A stretch of 64,000 nucleotides of DNA from Chrysomallon squamiferum (Eukaryota; Mollusca; Gastropoda; Neomphalida; Peltospiridae), in contig CM022668.1 in the NCBI GenBank assembly GCA_012295275.1, positions 3,361,383-3,425,382 of the forward strand, given 5' to 3'. Numbering within the stretch: the stretch's first letter is position 1; each line of letters opens with the position of its first letter. Under the pieces are notes generated by a model. That model did not search any database and had not been told where the DNA came from. It saw nothing but the letters and a program-made list of their open reading frames with translations. The position numbers and the translations under genes were made by a program. Positions 27,142-40,206 of the stretch are shown here, piece by piece.

Positions 27142-29267
27142 ATTAAATAACGGTATAACATTTACTTTGAAACATGACAAACAATATATTCAGTTTTCTT
27201 CATGAAATAATTATAATTTTATATAACTATTTCAAATTGTTGGTTATAGTATGAAGCAATCTGTTTGCTGGTCATCAACAAGAGTTGCTACTGGAATTAA
27301 GTCAACCAACTAATTCTTTAGAGATGGTGTCCAGCAACAATTTATTTGCATAACTTTAAACTGCAGATTAACAATGTTTTAAATAAAGTTTTAAATATCT
27401 TCACTGTATAAAAACTAATAATATATTATAACAAGCGTTTTAACAGTCAGTGCATTATAATTTGGCTGTTTGTTGTTGTATTTTTAAAATATAAACCCAG
27501 TTTCACATCATAATAGTATTTTAATACATTTCCCAAATATTTTGGCAATTTCGTTTAATGATAATGTATGTTTGTAAACTAACAGTCCACTGTAAGAGTA
27601 AATAAAAAAATGATTATAAATAAAGTTATCATAAAGTATGTCTTATAGGAATATTTAGGAAAGTGTATTTAAGTCAAATTTCATTAATCCTTAAAAAGTT
27701 GAAAATAGTTCCATTATTCATTATACAATTGATTATACAAACATACAAACACGTGTGTAGAGCAATGAAATAAGCTGAAGTAACAAATCAAATATGTGTA
27801 TTGTAAATATATGTTTTATCCAATTACACCTTTTTATTATAAATAACAAATTTCAAACAAAACATTGATAATAAAGAGTTTTGATATCAAATACAACAGG
27901 TGTGATAAAACAATTTTAGAAATCGGAAACAGCAGTCCAAAATAACAAGTGTTTTCTATGATATAAAGTGTTTATATTTTTTTAAATTATTGTTTTTAAA
28001 TATTAAAATAATTACAAATCATTATGGAAAGAATTAAGATATAAAAGGATATATCAAAATATTTTATGGACATTTAAGTTCAAGACATATATTTTCCATG
28101 GGAAGAAACAGAATACTAAAAATATAAAAGAACACTACTGAGTAAATGGTATTTCATTTGTTAAAAATAATCAGCTATTTTGTGAAAATTATTACAAACA
28201 CTGTGCAAAATGGAGGGACATGTTTGATATTTAAGTAGTCAAAAGATAAAATATCCTGTCAAACATACAGTTGGCATTTATGTACAAAAGCAAATAAACT
28301 TCAGCAATTTATTTAACAGAAATATAAACTGTACTAATGAGTACATCCAAACATAAAATGAAAAATATAAACAATAAAATTTTAAAAGTCACTGACCTAA
28401 ACGAAATATTAATATTTATAAAGATGTAATTTATAAAAATATTTATTTTGTGGTGTGCTGTGTATGTTACCAACTGAAATGCAAAGTTTTAGTGATGACA
28501 TTAAGAATGTTTCTTTGACAGAATGTTAATATACAACCAATCAATTACATGTTACAAAATATTCTGAATAAAATGTACTAGAATGTTTAATACTGGACCA
28601 ATTAAATTGCATGGTACAAAATATTACATTACTCAGTGAAATTCCATTTTTAAATTTCATATTTACTATAAGGAATAAAAACTGAAGGATTATGAAAACA
28701 GCAGTCAAATGTCTGTCAGACATCACAGAATGTAGCAAACCTGAAGACTAGAAAGAATGTAACAACAACAAAAAAAAAAAAAAGGTGTTAGAAACAAAAT
28801 AAGGTATTTGTTAACAAAATGTTATGAAAAGTGCTGGAACTATTATAACAGGCAAACTATACTGACTACATAATTATGAGGAAAATAACTGATAAAATAG
28901 AAAGTAAACAAAACATTCTGAGACAGGTAATATACTTAACAGCCAAGTAGTTTCTAATCCAAAAGAGATTCCTTTAAGTGTTCACCTAGGCTACTCAGAT
29001 TACATAGCAGTATTTTAATTTAACCAGAATATATCAAATTTGTTACAAATAAGACATTGTTGTTGTGGCATGGATGCCTATTTTCCTTTTATCAAGACAT
29101 ATTTCATACATAAAAATGAAAAAATAAAATAAAATAAAAAAATAAATAAATAAATAAAATGAAATACTGATAGAATAAATCATTGCTAAGTTGTATTTCA
29201 TAAGAATAATATCTTTTTGGAACTTTTCTTGAATTGTTTTTTTTTTTTTGCTTTTCTTATTTTTAGA

Positions 29268-29350
29268 AGATATGTCTCCAGTGATCTTCTTGATAATAAT
29301 ATATTATTGTTATTGTTATTGTTATTAAGAAGATCAGTGGAGATATATCT
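29268..29350. repeat. 24-bp inverted repeat (hairpin) with AT loop
   Basis: AGATATGTCTCCAGTGATCT plus TCTT at 29268-29291 pairs with AAGAAGATCAGTGGAGATAT plus ATCT at 29327-29350, with about two mismatches and a 35-base loop. Non-coding; possibly the core of a small MITE. Confidence 0.6.
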
Positions 29351-30470
29351 TTGTATAAAAATAAAATAAAATAAAATAAAATAAAAATATGTTATTGTTA
29401 TCCCCCAAATATTGGTCCTTAGCAATTTATTTTATCGCATTTGACTTGTTTTAACTGATAAGCTAAGGGAAATAACTGCATATAACTAATCCCTATTGCA
29501 GGTTATAAAAAGCAAATAATATACCAGTTATTATTTGTTCTTAATTGATTTGAACCACAATTATAATAAAAAGTTATATTTAAATATTAAATTTGTTATG
29601 ATTTAAAAAATTGTTATATGAGATTTAATTCTAAACTGGTTTTAAACTTCTGGCCATAATTTGACCATATTTTAATTTATTTTATTATAATTATTGAGTA
29701 AAATAAGAAATATATAATTGTAAATATATTCATAGGTGTGGTTACACACAGGGTCAACATTTCACTTTAAAAACATGGCCACCAGATTTTTCATTTCATA
29801 AATCAATATTCTTCAAAGGTATATAAAAGAATGAGTTTAAAAATTAATCCTATTCTATGAATGTGATGAGCTAAAAATGTATTCCAAACAGTTATCATTT
29901 AATTTTTTGACAAATAATAAAATAATAATAATAATAATAATAAATAAATAAATAAATCAATAATTAAATAAATAAATAAAGATGAAATAAAACAGATTAA
30001 AAAAATACTAAGTAGTATGAATATTATTACAGTAATTTAAAAAAGTTTTACTGTAGATGTAATGGGTTAAGAAAATTATTAAATATATATTATGCTATTA
30101 TTTGTAGTTGTAATAGACACTATGACATTAGTAGAAACATTCTCCTTTGTAAAGTAATAATTTCATTACTTTAAGTAATATTAGTCAAACCAGAGGTGTA
30201 AAACTATGACATTTCAAAAACAAAATACCAAAATCATTCTAAGTATAATTCAATTAAAGGTGCATTCACATAAGATGATTTAAAAAAAAAAAAACTTGGT
30301 TACAAGACATTTAATTGTACTTTTAAAGTTACCCAAGTATGTTGTTCTTTGTATATTAATAATATGCAAATATGGTAACAATAAATAAGACAACTTTTAT
30401 TCGTTGCTTTATGAGAACACACCTTTAACATGCATGTACAGTTAGCAGCACAATTGTTGTGATGACAACT

Positions 30471-32489
30471 CTAAACACGATTGATGCTGACATCTCTGGC
30501 ACCATTCTCTGCTGCTCGTTTTTCCATGTTCTCTAGAAGAAATGCATTAAATCTGAGGAAGCCGGCTCGTGTTCCCTCTTTGTCCTCCAGAGAACATCCC
30601 TGAATGGTCCATTTACGTTTGTCCGTCTCAGAATCAAGTTCTAGGAACTGCGAAATCTGAACCATAAACCAGATAATGTGTTATATACTGACAGGAGATA
30701 AAACATACACAAATTCATATATAAAAATTTGAGTTAGTTCTTTTTGTTTTCTTTTTTAATTTCACAACTAGATTCTTATCATATACTCTAACATAATAAT
30801 TATTAATTTATTATTTTTTTTACATCAATAACAGTATTTGAATTATTTATGATATGTGTGCCTGGTTGTGACCTATATGTACATATTAGATGAGTCACAC
30901 TGTAAATACTTGTAATTCGGGAAACCAGAGGAAAATATCAAACAATGGAAGAGTCTATTATTAAATGCTATGAGAAGCTAAACTACTTAAATGTTGTAAT
31001 TATATAATTATTTTCACTTAGCATCTGAGTAATCCAACTTTCAACAAAATGTCAAGTTGGGGAAATTTCAAATTGCATACAAAAGTTTAACATATTTCTG
31101 TATGTGACAAGACTTCATAATGAAAAAAAGGAAAATGGCAGCCTTCGCAAATTACCAGAGACATGTCATTCATAGCAGTAGTTTATTGTAAGGAAAAAAA
31201 ACTGAATGTTAAAAGTAATCCTTTTAGAGTTTATATCCACAAATATACACACACACACACATACACATATATAAAACTGATGCAAAATATATAATTATTA
31301 TTATTTTTTATGACTCATGCCTACCTCTTCAACAGATTTAGCAGAACTTTCATTTTGATAATTGGCTAGAACCAGCAATGGTAGCCCACGGATAGATGGA
31401 TGGTCTAAAGCTTTTCTCAGTTCTGTTTTTGCCTCTGCTAGTTCTGTGTCACTCCCTGCACTATTTATTACAAAAATAATTCCCTGCATGCCTTGGTAAT
31501 AGCGATCCCAAAACTGCCTTACAACATCAGAGCCTCAAATATAAATATTTCAATTTTATTATTTCATAAAAAGATTGTAACAATAATTACAATAATATAT
31601 ATAATTTTTTTCTTCTCTCTCACAAATGATGTGTATATATATATATGGAATAGCTCTGAATAATAAAACATATTGCTGTCAGTTAGAATAAATTTAATTG
31701 TTATGATAAAAGGTTAATGAAACAGAAAACGTAATATAAAATTATAAGAGACTTATTTAATTACCTTTACTTAAAACATGAACACTATTGTTTTACAGCT
31801 TAAAACAAATAAGGTAATTATAATATTTATTAAACAGTGACTTACCTCCAAGTTCCTTAACTTCAAGAATACAGTCATCAAACAGAATGGCTTTAATACT
31901 AAATCCTGAAATTTTTTTTTAACAAACTAATTTATATTCAGCTGCAGTTTAAACATTATAATTAATATCCTTGAAAATATATGCTATAGAGTGCCTAATT
32001 TTCTGCCTATTATAATTATGTCCAGACTCTATAAATGTTATCAACTTTTTACATCTTTAGGTGGATTATATTTCATGAAGTAATCATTGTCATAATCTAC
32101 ATGCTTATTTATATATGAATTAATGTATATGAGAAGAAAAAAAATACAGATGTGAGTTGTTCAGTTTAGGAATGTGTTATTTTGTATGTGTCAGAGTCAG
32201 CTGACATGAGTTGACATCAATTGACATCAATCAAAAACGAAGGTGTGTTTTTCCAATTTTACAGTGCAGCACATTAGTTACAATATCCACTTATAATGGT
32301 TTGGGTGTGTGTCATGTATATCTTTAAAATGTTAACTCTCTTACCAACTGTTGGTTCCAGTTTGTGAAAATCATCTTCACTTAACATTGCCAAGAGACTG
32401 CTCTTTCCTGCTTTTGAAAGTCCGAGACACAGCACACAGATATTTGGTCTTACAGGTGGAGGTCCCTTACAACACAGCCGCCGATATAT
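30471..32489 (-). CDS. ARL15: ADP-ribosylation factor-like protein 15 (ARL15), lacking first exon
   Basis: Four minus-strand exons: 32345-32489, 31846-31905, 31325-31533 and 30471-30656 (stop 30471-30473), total 200 codons including stop. The first visible exon gives RRLCCKGPPPVRP, almost the same as human ARL15, then a P-loop GLSKAGKSS. The second gives GFSIKAILFDDCILEVKELGG, split here as GFSIKAILFDD and CILEVKELGG. The third carries the RYYQGMQGIIFVINSA stretch and LVLANYQNESSAKSVEE. The last carries KWTIQGCSLED near the C-terminus. ARL15 is an atypical ARF-like small GTPase of Golgi/endosomal membranes, linked to CNNM magnesium transport and TGF-beta signalling in vertebrates. The catalytic glutamine of the WDxGGQ motif is absent, as in human. 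The G4 motif is further altered (NYQN instead of NKxD). The roughly 16-codon first exon, expected upstream at higher coordinates, was not found. Confidence 0.9.
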
Positions 32490-32722
32490 CTATGTAGAAA
32501 TTTAAACAAAGTGTCTCACTCTACACTTAAAAATCACTGGTACCATCATTATTAATCATGTTATTACTTTATTAATGTAACATAGGTTTGTTTAAAAAAA
32601 TCGCTCTCAAAGTCAAAACAATACACCAGTGACATATCCTGTATGGCAATTACAAATACAACCCTCAGCCAATTAATCAATCAGTGTGGTTAGTAAATTC
32701 AAAATATATATATATATATATA

Positions 32723-33018
32723 TACTGTTGACCCTCGACTTTCTTGATTTAGAAAATCCAGACCAAATCCAGAAAAATCACAAAATTTTAACTTACTGCC
32801 ATTTCCCACTTGAAACCTTACCTCTAGGTACCATTAAGTTATTCCGAGTCCCACTATATGATAACAGCATCCCTCTGTGAATTCACTTTCCATTAGCTGA
32901 AATTACATGTACTAAAGTTTAATGTTTTTGTAAATTTCAGGGTTAATATTTCCCAGACTTCTGATTTTTCTGGACTGGTGCTTCCCCCTGTTAGTCCGTG
33001 AGATCAAGGGTCAACATA
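32723..33018. mobile_element. Tc1/pogo-like MITE, copy 1 (complete)
   Basis: About 296 bp bounded by matching terminal inverted repeats: left ACTGTTGACCCTCGA near 32724 and right TCAAGGGTCAACAT near 33004-33017. Both ends abut TA, the target duplication of the Tc1/mariner superfamily. The TGTTGACCCT terminus resembles Tigger/pogo elements. It contains no coding capacity. A second copy lies at 33865-34285 in opposite orientation, which confirms it as a repeat family. Confidence 0.7.
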
Positions 33019-33199
33019 TATGCTATGGTTTATTCTTTTAACTTCAATACAAATAAAAAGCTCATCTAAAATATCATAGGTCATTGTGAAGTTGTCAAGT
33101 TAACCAGTTTTGTATTTTAATCACAATTGTAATGCAAAGCTTAATTTTGTATTATTACTTTAATTAAAGGGAAATACAAATTCAAAAATATTGGTACAT

Positions 33200-33200
<1 letters not shown>

Positions 33201-33250
<50 letters not shown>
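33201..33250. repeat. (CT)n microsatellite
   Basis: 50-bp CT tract between the two Tc1/pogo-like MITE copies. Confidence 0.98.
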
Positions 33251-33254
<4 letters not shown>

Positions 33255-33864
33255 TATATATATATATATGTGTTTAAAGAAACAAATCACAAGGGGAACG
33301 TTACCAAATTATTATTAATATATTAAATATACATGTCATATTCTTCTTATTATTATTATGATTATATGGTCCATATGTTTACAGAAAATAAATTAAAATG
33401 GAAAAATACCGTAATATTATATTTACCGAATATATCCCAACTCTGCACAGAGCACAAAGCAGTCTAAAATTTTCACACATTTTTATCCTTTATGAAGTTT
33501 TTACGTTCTCCTATTTGTTGCATCAAGTCTCAGTTATCGCCCAACAGTACACATTCCTTCATTATTTGTCGCGTTACACTAGAGGCATCCGATCTCTGCA
33601 GTGTTGCCTCGCCTGAAGAATGCTAAGCATTCATGCGTGTTCCGTTTATTCTTAAATACATGCAAGAATAATCACATTAAACAAATACAAGCGCTCATAT
33701 CATTTTGACAAGTGCTCCTCTATAAATGGCGGCATGTGACATGATATGCAATAATCAGTGACGTTTATAGCATTTTATTGAAGCCATCATACTGTCAAGT
33801 TTTCGTCGAATCGGTAACTTCGTCCTACGTTTATTTCGTTTCTTAAATGACATTTTTAAACTAA

Positions 33865-34285
33865 TACTGTTGAATCTCGATTTAACGAACTAACATGGGG
33901 GGGGGGGAGTCTGGGAAACAGAGAATGTAACTATTAACCCTAAAACTTAAACTTTAAACTTTTGTACACATAATTATAATAGATATATAATACCAGTGAT
34001 ACAATAAAGCATGCACAATTCACAGACATAAAATCAGTGTAAACAAATGTCAAGAAAAATGACAGCAGAAAAATGTAGGCAAAATTTCATTGAGTTTGTT
34101 AAGATGGTTATGGATGCAATTGTGAAGTATATTCTTAACGTTATGGGAAGTGGGTTCTTAGGGGACTCAGAATCACTCCATAGTACCTATATAGACTAGC
34201 CAGAGGTAAATGTTCAAGCAGGAAATGGCAGTAAGTTAACATTTTATGATTTTTCTGTATTTGGTCCGGAGTTTTTTTCGTAGGT
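33865..34285. mobile_element. Tc1/pogo-like MITE, copy 2 (inverted, diverged, truncated)
   Basis: Reverse complement relative to the element at 32723-33018. Its start, TACTGTTGAATCTCGA, matches that copy's right end. Shared internal blocks are GTCTGGGAAA, TATTAACCCT and the 34224-34245 stretch around GGAAATGGCAGTAAGTTAA. It also carries an 11-12 base G run near 33897 and an insertion of about 100 bp (about 34000-34140) absent from copy 1. The far terminus is eroded after about 34285. Confidence 0.6.
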
Positions 34286-35262
34286 AAATCCAGATTTGTG
34301 CTAATCAGTAGATATTGACATCATAAACAATTATAATTTGCTGGATATTTTATTCGCACACAGATATACATACACATTAATTAATTTACTGATTAATTAA
34401 AAAGCATTTCGTTTCTACTATTTGATAAATTTCAAATACTAATTTTGCCTTTCTTATTTTGATGCATAAAACTTATATTGATCTTCTGAAACAACGAAAA
34501 TACGGTGAGAAACCCTGAAGAAAAATCTAATTATGGGAAACCACACTCAGACTCGCATACTAAACCATTTATATAATTATATACAAACCAATTGCAAAGT
34601 CTTTTTCTTGGAGTGTTGTTTGTTGATTTTAATCCTGCCAGTGAAATAACTGATTCAAAGACCTTAACTGATCTACATGAATTATTACGAAATAATATAA
34701 TTGTTTATTTTTACTTCCTCTGCTTATACCATTTATTTTGTCCATTACATTCAGGTAAATAGTTAACAGGTTCATATATTCATCCCCTAGTGTCTTGAAC
34801 CATCCACAAACATTTTAATGTGATATTTGTAAATGTTATACAACAATCTGCTAATTGTCCGATAAGAAATTATTTACGGGCCAAAGATTGTCGGCCATAA
34901 AAATATCGAATTCCGCCCTTTAATTATTGGCTGAAATGTAGTCTTCTGTGAAAAATATGTAGGAATAGTGAAACTTTTCACTGGACAAAAGTTTAAAGAT
35001 TTTGTGATCATTTTGGGGAATTCGTTTGTAAATCCAAAGTTTTTACTCACGAATATAATTATAAAATATTGTGATGCGAACATTTTATTATTATTATTAT
35101 TTTAAATTATGGCCACTCATAACAATTATATATATAAATAAAAAAGAACAAAACACACAGAGACATATATAATACACATGCATGTATATGTATGTACGTA
35201 AGGCATGTTTTAAGCATTCGAACGCTCGGTCCATTTGCAGACCGTCTAGATCATCTAGACCC

Positions 35263-35539
35263 CTAGAGGGGTCACCAGCCTTTTTTCTGGGGGTTGCGAG
35301 ATCGTTCTTGAGCGAGGGTATGTTTTAGCTTTTTCAGCTTGACTTGGAAGGAGGAATAAATAAAAACGTATTGGGACCCATTATAGTGAATATAGATTCC
35401 TTTTGTACTGTCTTTGGTCGATGAAAATATGGTAACCCTAGATATTATTGAATCAAAATTTTTAAAGGGGTCATCAGTCATGAGTTAACATGAGTTGCTC
35501 ATAAGGGGTCGCGGTTTGAAAAAAGGTTGAAAATCATGA
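35263..35539. mobile_element. hAT-like non-autonomous element relic
   Basis: Ends GGGGTCACCAGCCTTTTTT (left) and, on the opposite strand, GATTTTCAACCTTTTTTC (right) match the (T/C)CA(A/G)CCTTTTT terminal signature common in hAT MITEs. Both are followed inward by a GGGG/GCG-type subterminal motif. No coding sequence and no clean target duplication could be recognised. A near-perfect palindrome GTCTAGATCATCTAGAC lies just outside the left end at 35244-35260. Confidence 0.5.
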
Positions 35540-35801
35540 TGAATTTAATTTATCTTTTTGGGCACCGCGTTTCTTCTTATTTTTTAGGTATATAAATAAA
35601 GATGTTAAGCGTTAAAAAATAATAATATATTGCGTTTCTTAAGTTGAAAACAAAATTCTCATTAACCAATTTCTTGAGTATTCAAACCTGTAAGACACCA
35701 GTTTACGAGAACAGAGGGATCATGGGTGGACAGAACAATCTTGGATTGCTCTAAGCTGAGAGTCACGACAAAATGCAGAGGACACTTGAACGGTGAATTT
35801 A

Positions 35802-35853
<52 letters not shown>
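35802..35853. repeat. (ATT)n microsatellite
   Basis: 52-bp ATT tract, 260 bp before the RNF115/126 start codon. Confidence 0.97.
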
Positions 35854-35855
<2 letters not shown>

Positions 35856-36081
35856 TGTTGTACCTACATTTTTTTTTTATTGTTAGTTTGCAGACTTGAG
35901 AGACATTTGCTAACGAATTTCTTTTATTATATATTATTTTTTAAAGAAAAAAGTAACCTCACTTGTTCTTTCTTTCCATTTTATTTTTTTAATTTTTAAT
36001 TTTTAATTATTATTTATTTATTTATTTATTTCAATATTAATGCGAAATTATTATTGCGTTCTTTCTAACGAAAAACAAATG

Positions 36082-36089
36082 TGACGTCA
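36082..36089. promoter_or_regulatory. full CRE (TGACGTCA) at RNF115/126 promoter
   Basis: Palindromic TGACGTCA, 25 bp upstream of the start codon, the typical place for CREB/ATF sites in short-5'UTR housekeeping promoters. Binding is inferred. Confidence 0.6.
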
Positions 36090-36114
36090 CCCAGGAAGTT
36101 GGCTCGGTAACAAA

Positions 36115-39100
36115 ATGGCGGAAGCTGCAGTTGAAAGTCCTGTGGTTTCGCAGAGATTTTATTGCCACCAATGTAGTACAGAAATTTCACCGAAAATGCC
36201 AGTAAGTATTCACAGAATTCTTTTTACTCTGTTCGTTCTTGTTTATATTCAGTAATATGTCTGGTCATACACACTTCATTTTCAGATGCCGCCTTTACGC
36301 CGTAATCCTGTAACTAGTAATACCAATAGTGGCAATACAGAATACTAATACATAGTAATAGTGTTAAGTGTTCTTTTAACTTTCTTAGTTTCTGTTAAAC
36401 TATTAAAAGAGAAAAAATAGAGAATTGATAGGTATATTACTGTATAGTTCGTACTGATTTATTTTACAGTGTTAAACGTATTTGTTTGAAATTTAACAAT
36501 GTTTTGTTTCTATCATTTCATTTTCTGTGACAAAGACATGTAATGAATATATATATATATATGATATAAATATTTTTCTCTGCATTATTATATTATTGTT
36601 TTTGAGCTTATTCAGTAAATGACAATTCTCTTGTGTGTTGTAAGAATATATTTTAATTTTTAAAAATTTTATCAATTATAAATGATATATTTGATTAAGT
36701 ATGTCTTTGAATTTGCAACACAATAATTTTGTTTGTTACATTTTGATATATTAAATTCCTCTTATTTTTTAATCTTGGTGAAAGAATATTCTGGAATATG
36801 GAAGCAGTATATGAACAATAAATATTCATAAATTATTACAAGCACTTGCCATCATGAAAATCTAACAATTGTATTATTTTCATTCTAGGATTTGATCTGC
36901 CCAACATGTGATGGAGGATTCATAGAACAGATGGCAGAGTAAGTATTATGTTTAACCACTGAACAAAGTCTAAATTGAATGAAATCGATTTGGAAGTGCT
37001 AATAAACATTTTTAATATTATTTCTGATTGCTGATGAATTAGAAAAAAATCCTATCATTATAAAATGTTAATATTTATAATACACATTTTTCAGTGAACC
37101 AGAACAGCCACACAGTTCACCTCCATTATCTACAGAGCTTGATCCTGCTGCTCAGTTTTCAGAGGTCTGAAATATTTTTCTTTAAATTTAAACCTAATCT
37201 GGTTTCAAAATAGGTGAAAAATAGATGATTAATCCTAAGTTGATGTCAGTATTGACTAAGTTACTTACAAAAAGTAATTTCTGTAAAACAAACTGATACA
37301 CTAATATTGTTAATATTTTAATTCAGTTAGTAAACTAGTAGAAAAATGAAATGTCTTGATGACACTTTTTTATAGAAATGATTCCAGTTTAATAAGTTTT
37401 AATAATTTTTTGCAGTCTAAATACTAACTGTATGTGAGGCTGAATTTTACAGATGAAACTGATTTCAATAAGATGAACAAATGTTTTTGTTAGATAAATC
37501 CTAGTATCAGTTTTTTTTTATAGTCACTAAGATAACTTGTTAAGTAATATTACTAACAATTATGAAATATCAATCATTATTTTGAATGACTGAAAAAATA
37601 ATTATGTCTGTCTCTGTAGCATTAATGTTTTTAATTGAATACAAAATTGTAGTGGTATCTTAGTGTATGAGTTTGAAATGAATCTAGCTAGAAAATGTTA
37701 TTAAAGTTTATTTGGATCTTCACATGTTATTTTATACAAATCGCTGTTGATAGGGTATATTCTGTGTATTGTCAGTTTATCACAAAATGTTAATAATAAT
37801 TACAGTAAATCCTGATGATCAACCATGAATTACAATTTCTCATTGTTTACTTATAACAACAGAGATCTTTTGTCAAACATTGGATTAAAAAGGAAAATTA
37901 TTTTATATATATATATATATAGCTAAAAGTATTTACAGATGTATCTGATTATTTGAAATTAGAGTTAATTCTGAACAGATATAAATATAATTTTATTTCA
38001 GATGTGGCGACGAGCTGTCTTTGATTCCTTTAGGCAGCATGTGCAGCCACAAGACGAAAATTCTGAATCAACAGCAGAATCAAGTTCAAACCCAGCTAAT
38101 AATACAGAAAGCAGACAGACCTTCCGCACTATATCCTTTCCCACAGGTGCCAGAATATCAATCCGAAGTCGTGATCAAGGCAGAAATCCATATGTGGAAG
38201 GGTAATGGTTTGTTTTTAAATTTATGCTCTGTATTAATTAAAACAAAAGTTATTTTATTAATGTTATGATCAAAAATCTTTATTTTGTCTCTCCAGTATT
38301 AACTTTTTTCATATAATAATTAATATTATGTGGTCTCTTTAATCAACATCCTGTGCTGAAGGGATTTGTGATGGTTTTCATTTTTCATTTTTATCAGACT
38401 TGTAAATTACTTTCTAACAAGACTTGGTGGAGAACACGTTGCTGCCCCACTGTAAGTAATAAAACATTACTTTTTACATTCAGCATTTGTACAAGTAGTT
38501 GAGTAGTGTGTTTAAAAGTTCAGAGAATGTATGAAAACAATTTTTTATTAATTATATTATCATAAAGGTGTTTCTGAGTTCTTCAGATGTTTTGAAAATG
38601 AGAATCAATTTGTTTCTTATGAAATTACACAGAAGAATAAAAAACATTTTATGTAGAAATAAAGCATGATCAGTTTTGAATATTTTATTATAATGTTTTA
38701 TTTTACAGAAACATGCTACCGCTACATGCCAACCCTGGGGACTATGCTTGGGGTGTCAGTGGTTTAGATACAATAATCACGCAGGTAGGCATAACTTAGC
38801 AAACTAAAGAAGTGATTACAAAATCAATTTTATTAATTAGACTGTTTGATACAAATGTTTTATAATATTAATAATTATTATTTGAAAATTGATTAATGAA
38901 TGTATTAACATTTCAACACAGTATCTATATCATTAGACATTATTAAGAAATCATTTCAGTTGATAATGAACCAACTGAATCTTTTTATGAATTATTTACT
39001 ATTAGTAAACCATATACTTTTCTGTTGATCTTGAGTAACTGGTTGGTTCAGTTTTTGACTCATATTTTTATAATGAATCTATTATTTTTGATAGGTTTTT

Positions 39101-40206
39101 CACTGTTTGTTGACAGATAAGTTGTTTGTTTCAGTTGTTGAATCAGTTGGAAGGAGCAGGAGCCCCACCTGCAGATAAGGAGAAAATTGAAAGTTTACCT
39201 AAAGTAAAAATCACCCAAGATCAAGTTGGTATGTTGGGCTAAAAAAATTTACATCAATTTTTGTCAGTAACATATAAAAATCATGAAATAAATTCAAGAC
39301 ATTAATGATAAAGATTTAGATTTACATCAGAATAAGAAAACATTTTTATAAAATATTCTAACATGTTTTTGTACCTATTCCGTTTGTACACATCCAGGTT
39401 ATATATGTATTTGTTTTGTACATCTTTATGACAGTCTAAACTGAAATTACATATTTTATTTTTGTCTTGTACATAGAAAAGCCTTCAAAGTATTTTTTCA
39501 TGATTTACATCACTGAAAAGAAAGTTTAATTTATTTTCCAGATCGGATACTGCAGTGTTCAGTGTGTATGGAAGATTTCAGACTTGGTGAAGAAGTGAGA
39601 AAGCTTCCTTGTGATCACCATTACCATAATGAGTGTATTGAGAAATGGTTAGAATTGGTGAGTACTTACATAAACATTGTAAATACTAAGAGAATATAAA
39701 ATTTACAGTTAAAATATAAACTTGTTAGACTGGTAGGCAGATAATATAAAACATTAATTATAATAAATGGCTTGAATGTAGTTAATTGCATTTCAGAATT
39801 GACTTCATTTGTAAGTGAATATAATTTCTTCTGTTATTTAAGTAAAACATACATTTCTGACATTATTCAAACTAGTGAAAAGTTTTAATATCAGTTGCTT
39901 TTATGCCAATATGTGATAGATATTCAGGATGTAGGAAAGGTTTAAAGAGATTGCCAAAATTTCAATAGATTATATGTTACAAATTCTAATCTCAAGAGTT
40001 TATTGATGCTGTTTGTAGCGTATACTGTTTTCAACAAGTTTTGAATAATTTAATATTAAGTGTTTGTACTGTTGCAGCATGGTACCTGTCCAGTATGTAG
40101 GAAAGATTTGAATGGAGAAGATGCATATTCAAAGGATACAGAATCAGGCGTTCCATTTAGTGAAATGAATAGTGACAACTCCGATTCAGATGATGTTCAT
40201 GTTTAA
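36115..40206 (+). CDS. RNF126: RING-H2 E3 ubiquitin ligase RNF115/RNF126 family, complete
   Basis: Nine exons: 36115-36201, 36889-36938, 37095-37164, 38002-38201, 38398-38451, 38709-38784, 39135-39228, 39542-39657 and 40078-40206; all phases agree and give 291 residues (human paralogues 304-311). The N-terminal zinc finger is CHQC then CPTC (residues 18-36), the ubiquitin/BAG6-client binding module. The middle has the family block [17 protein letters not shown] and [12 protein letters not shown]. The RING-H2 is CSVC-x14-C-x-H-x2-H-x2-C-x10-CPVC, with all eight ligands present, followed by a short acidic/serine tail. The family ubiquitinates mislocalised hydrophobic proteins in the cytosol and acts in endosomal sorting. 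The start ATGGCGGAAG lies 25 bp after a palindromic CRE; a poly(A) signal AATAAA is at 40239. The exon 3 donor (GTCTGA) is weak. A single invertebrate gene probably predates the RNF115/RNF126 split, so the symbol is approximate. Confidence 0.93.

Noticed and set aside
35256-35546. 8-bp target duplication around the hAT-like relic
   Set aside because: Bases next to the inferred ends (tagacccc and atgaattt) do not match, so no duplication is claimed.
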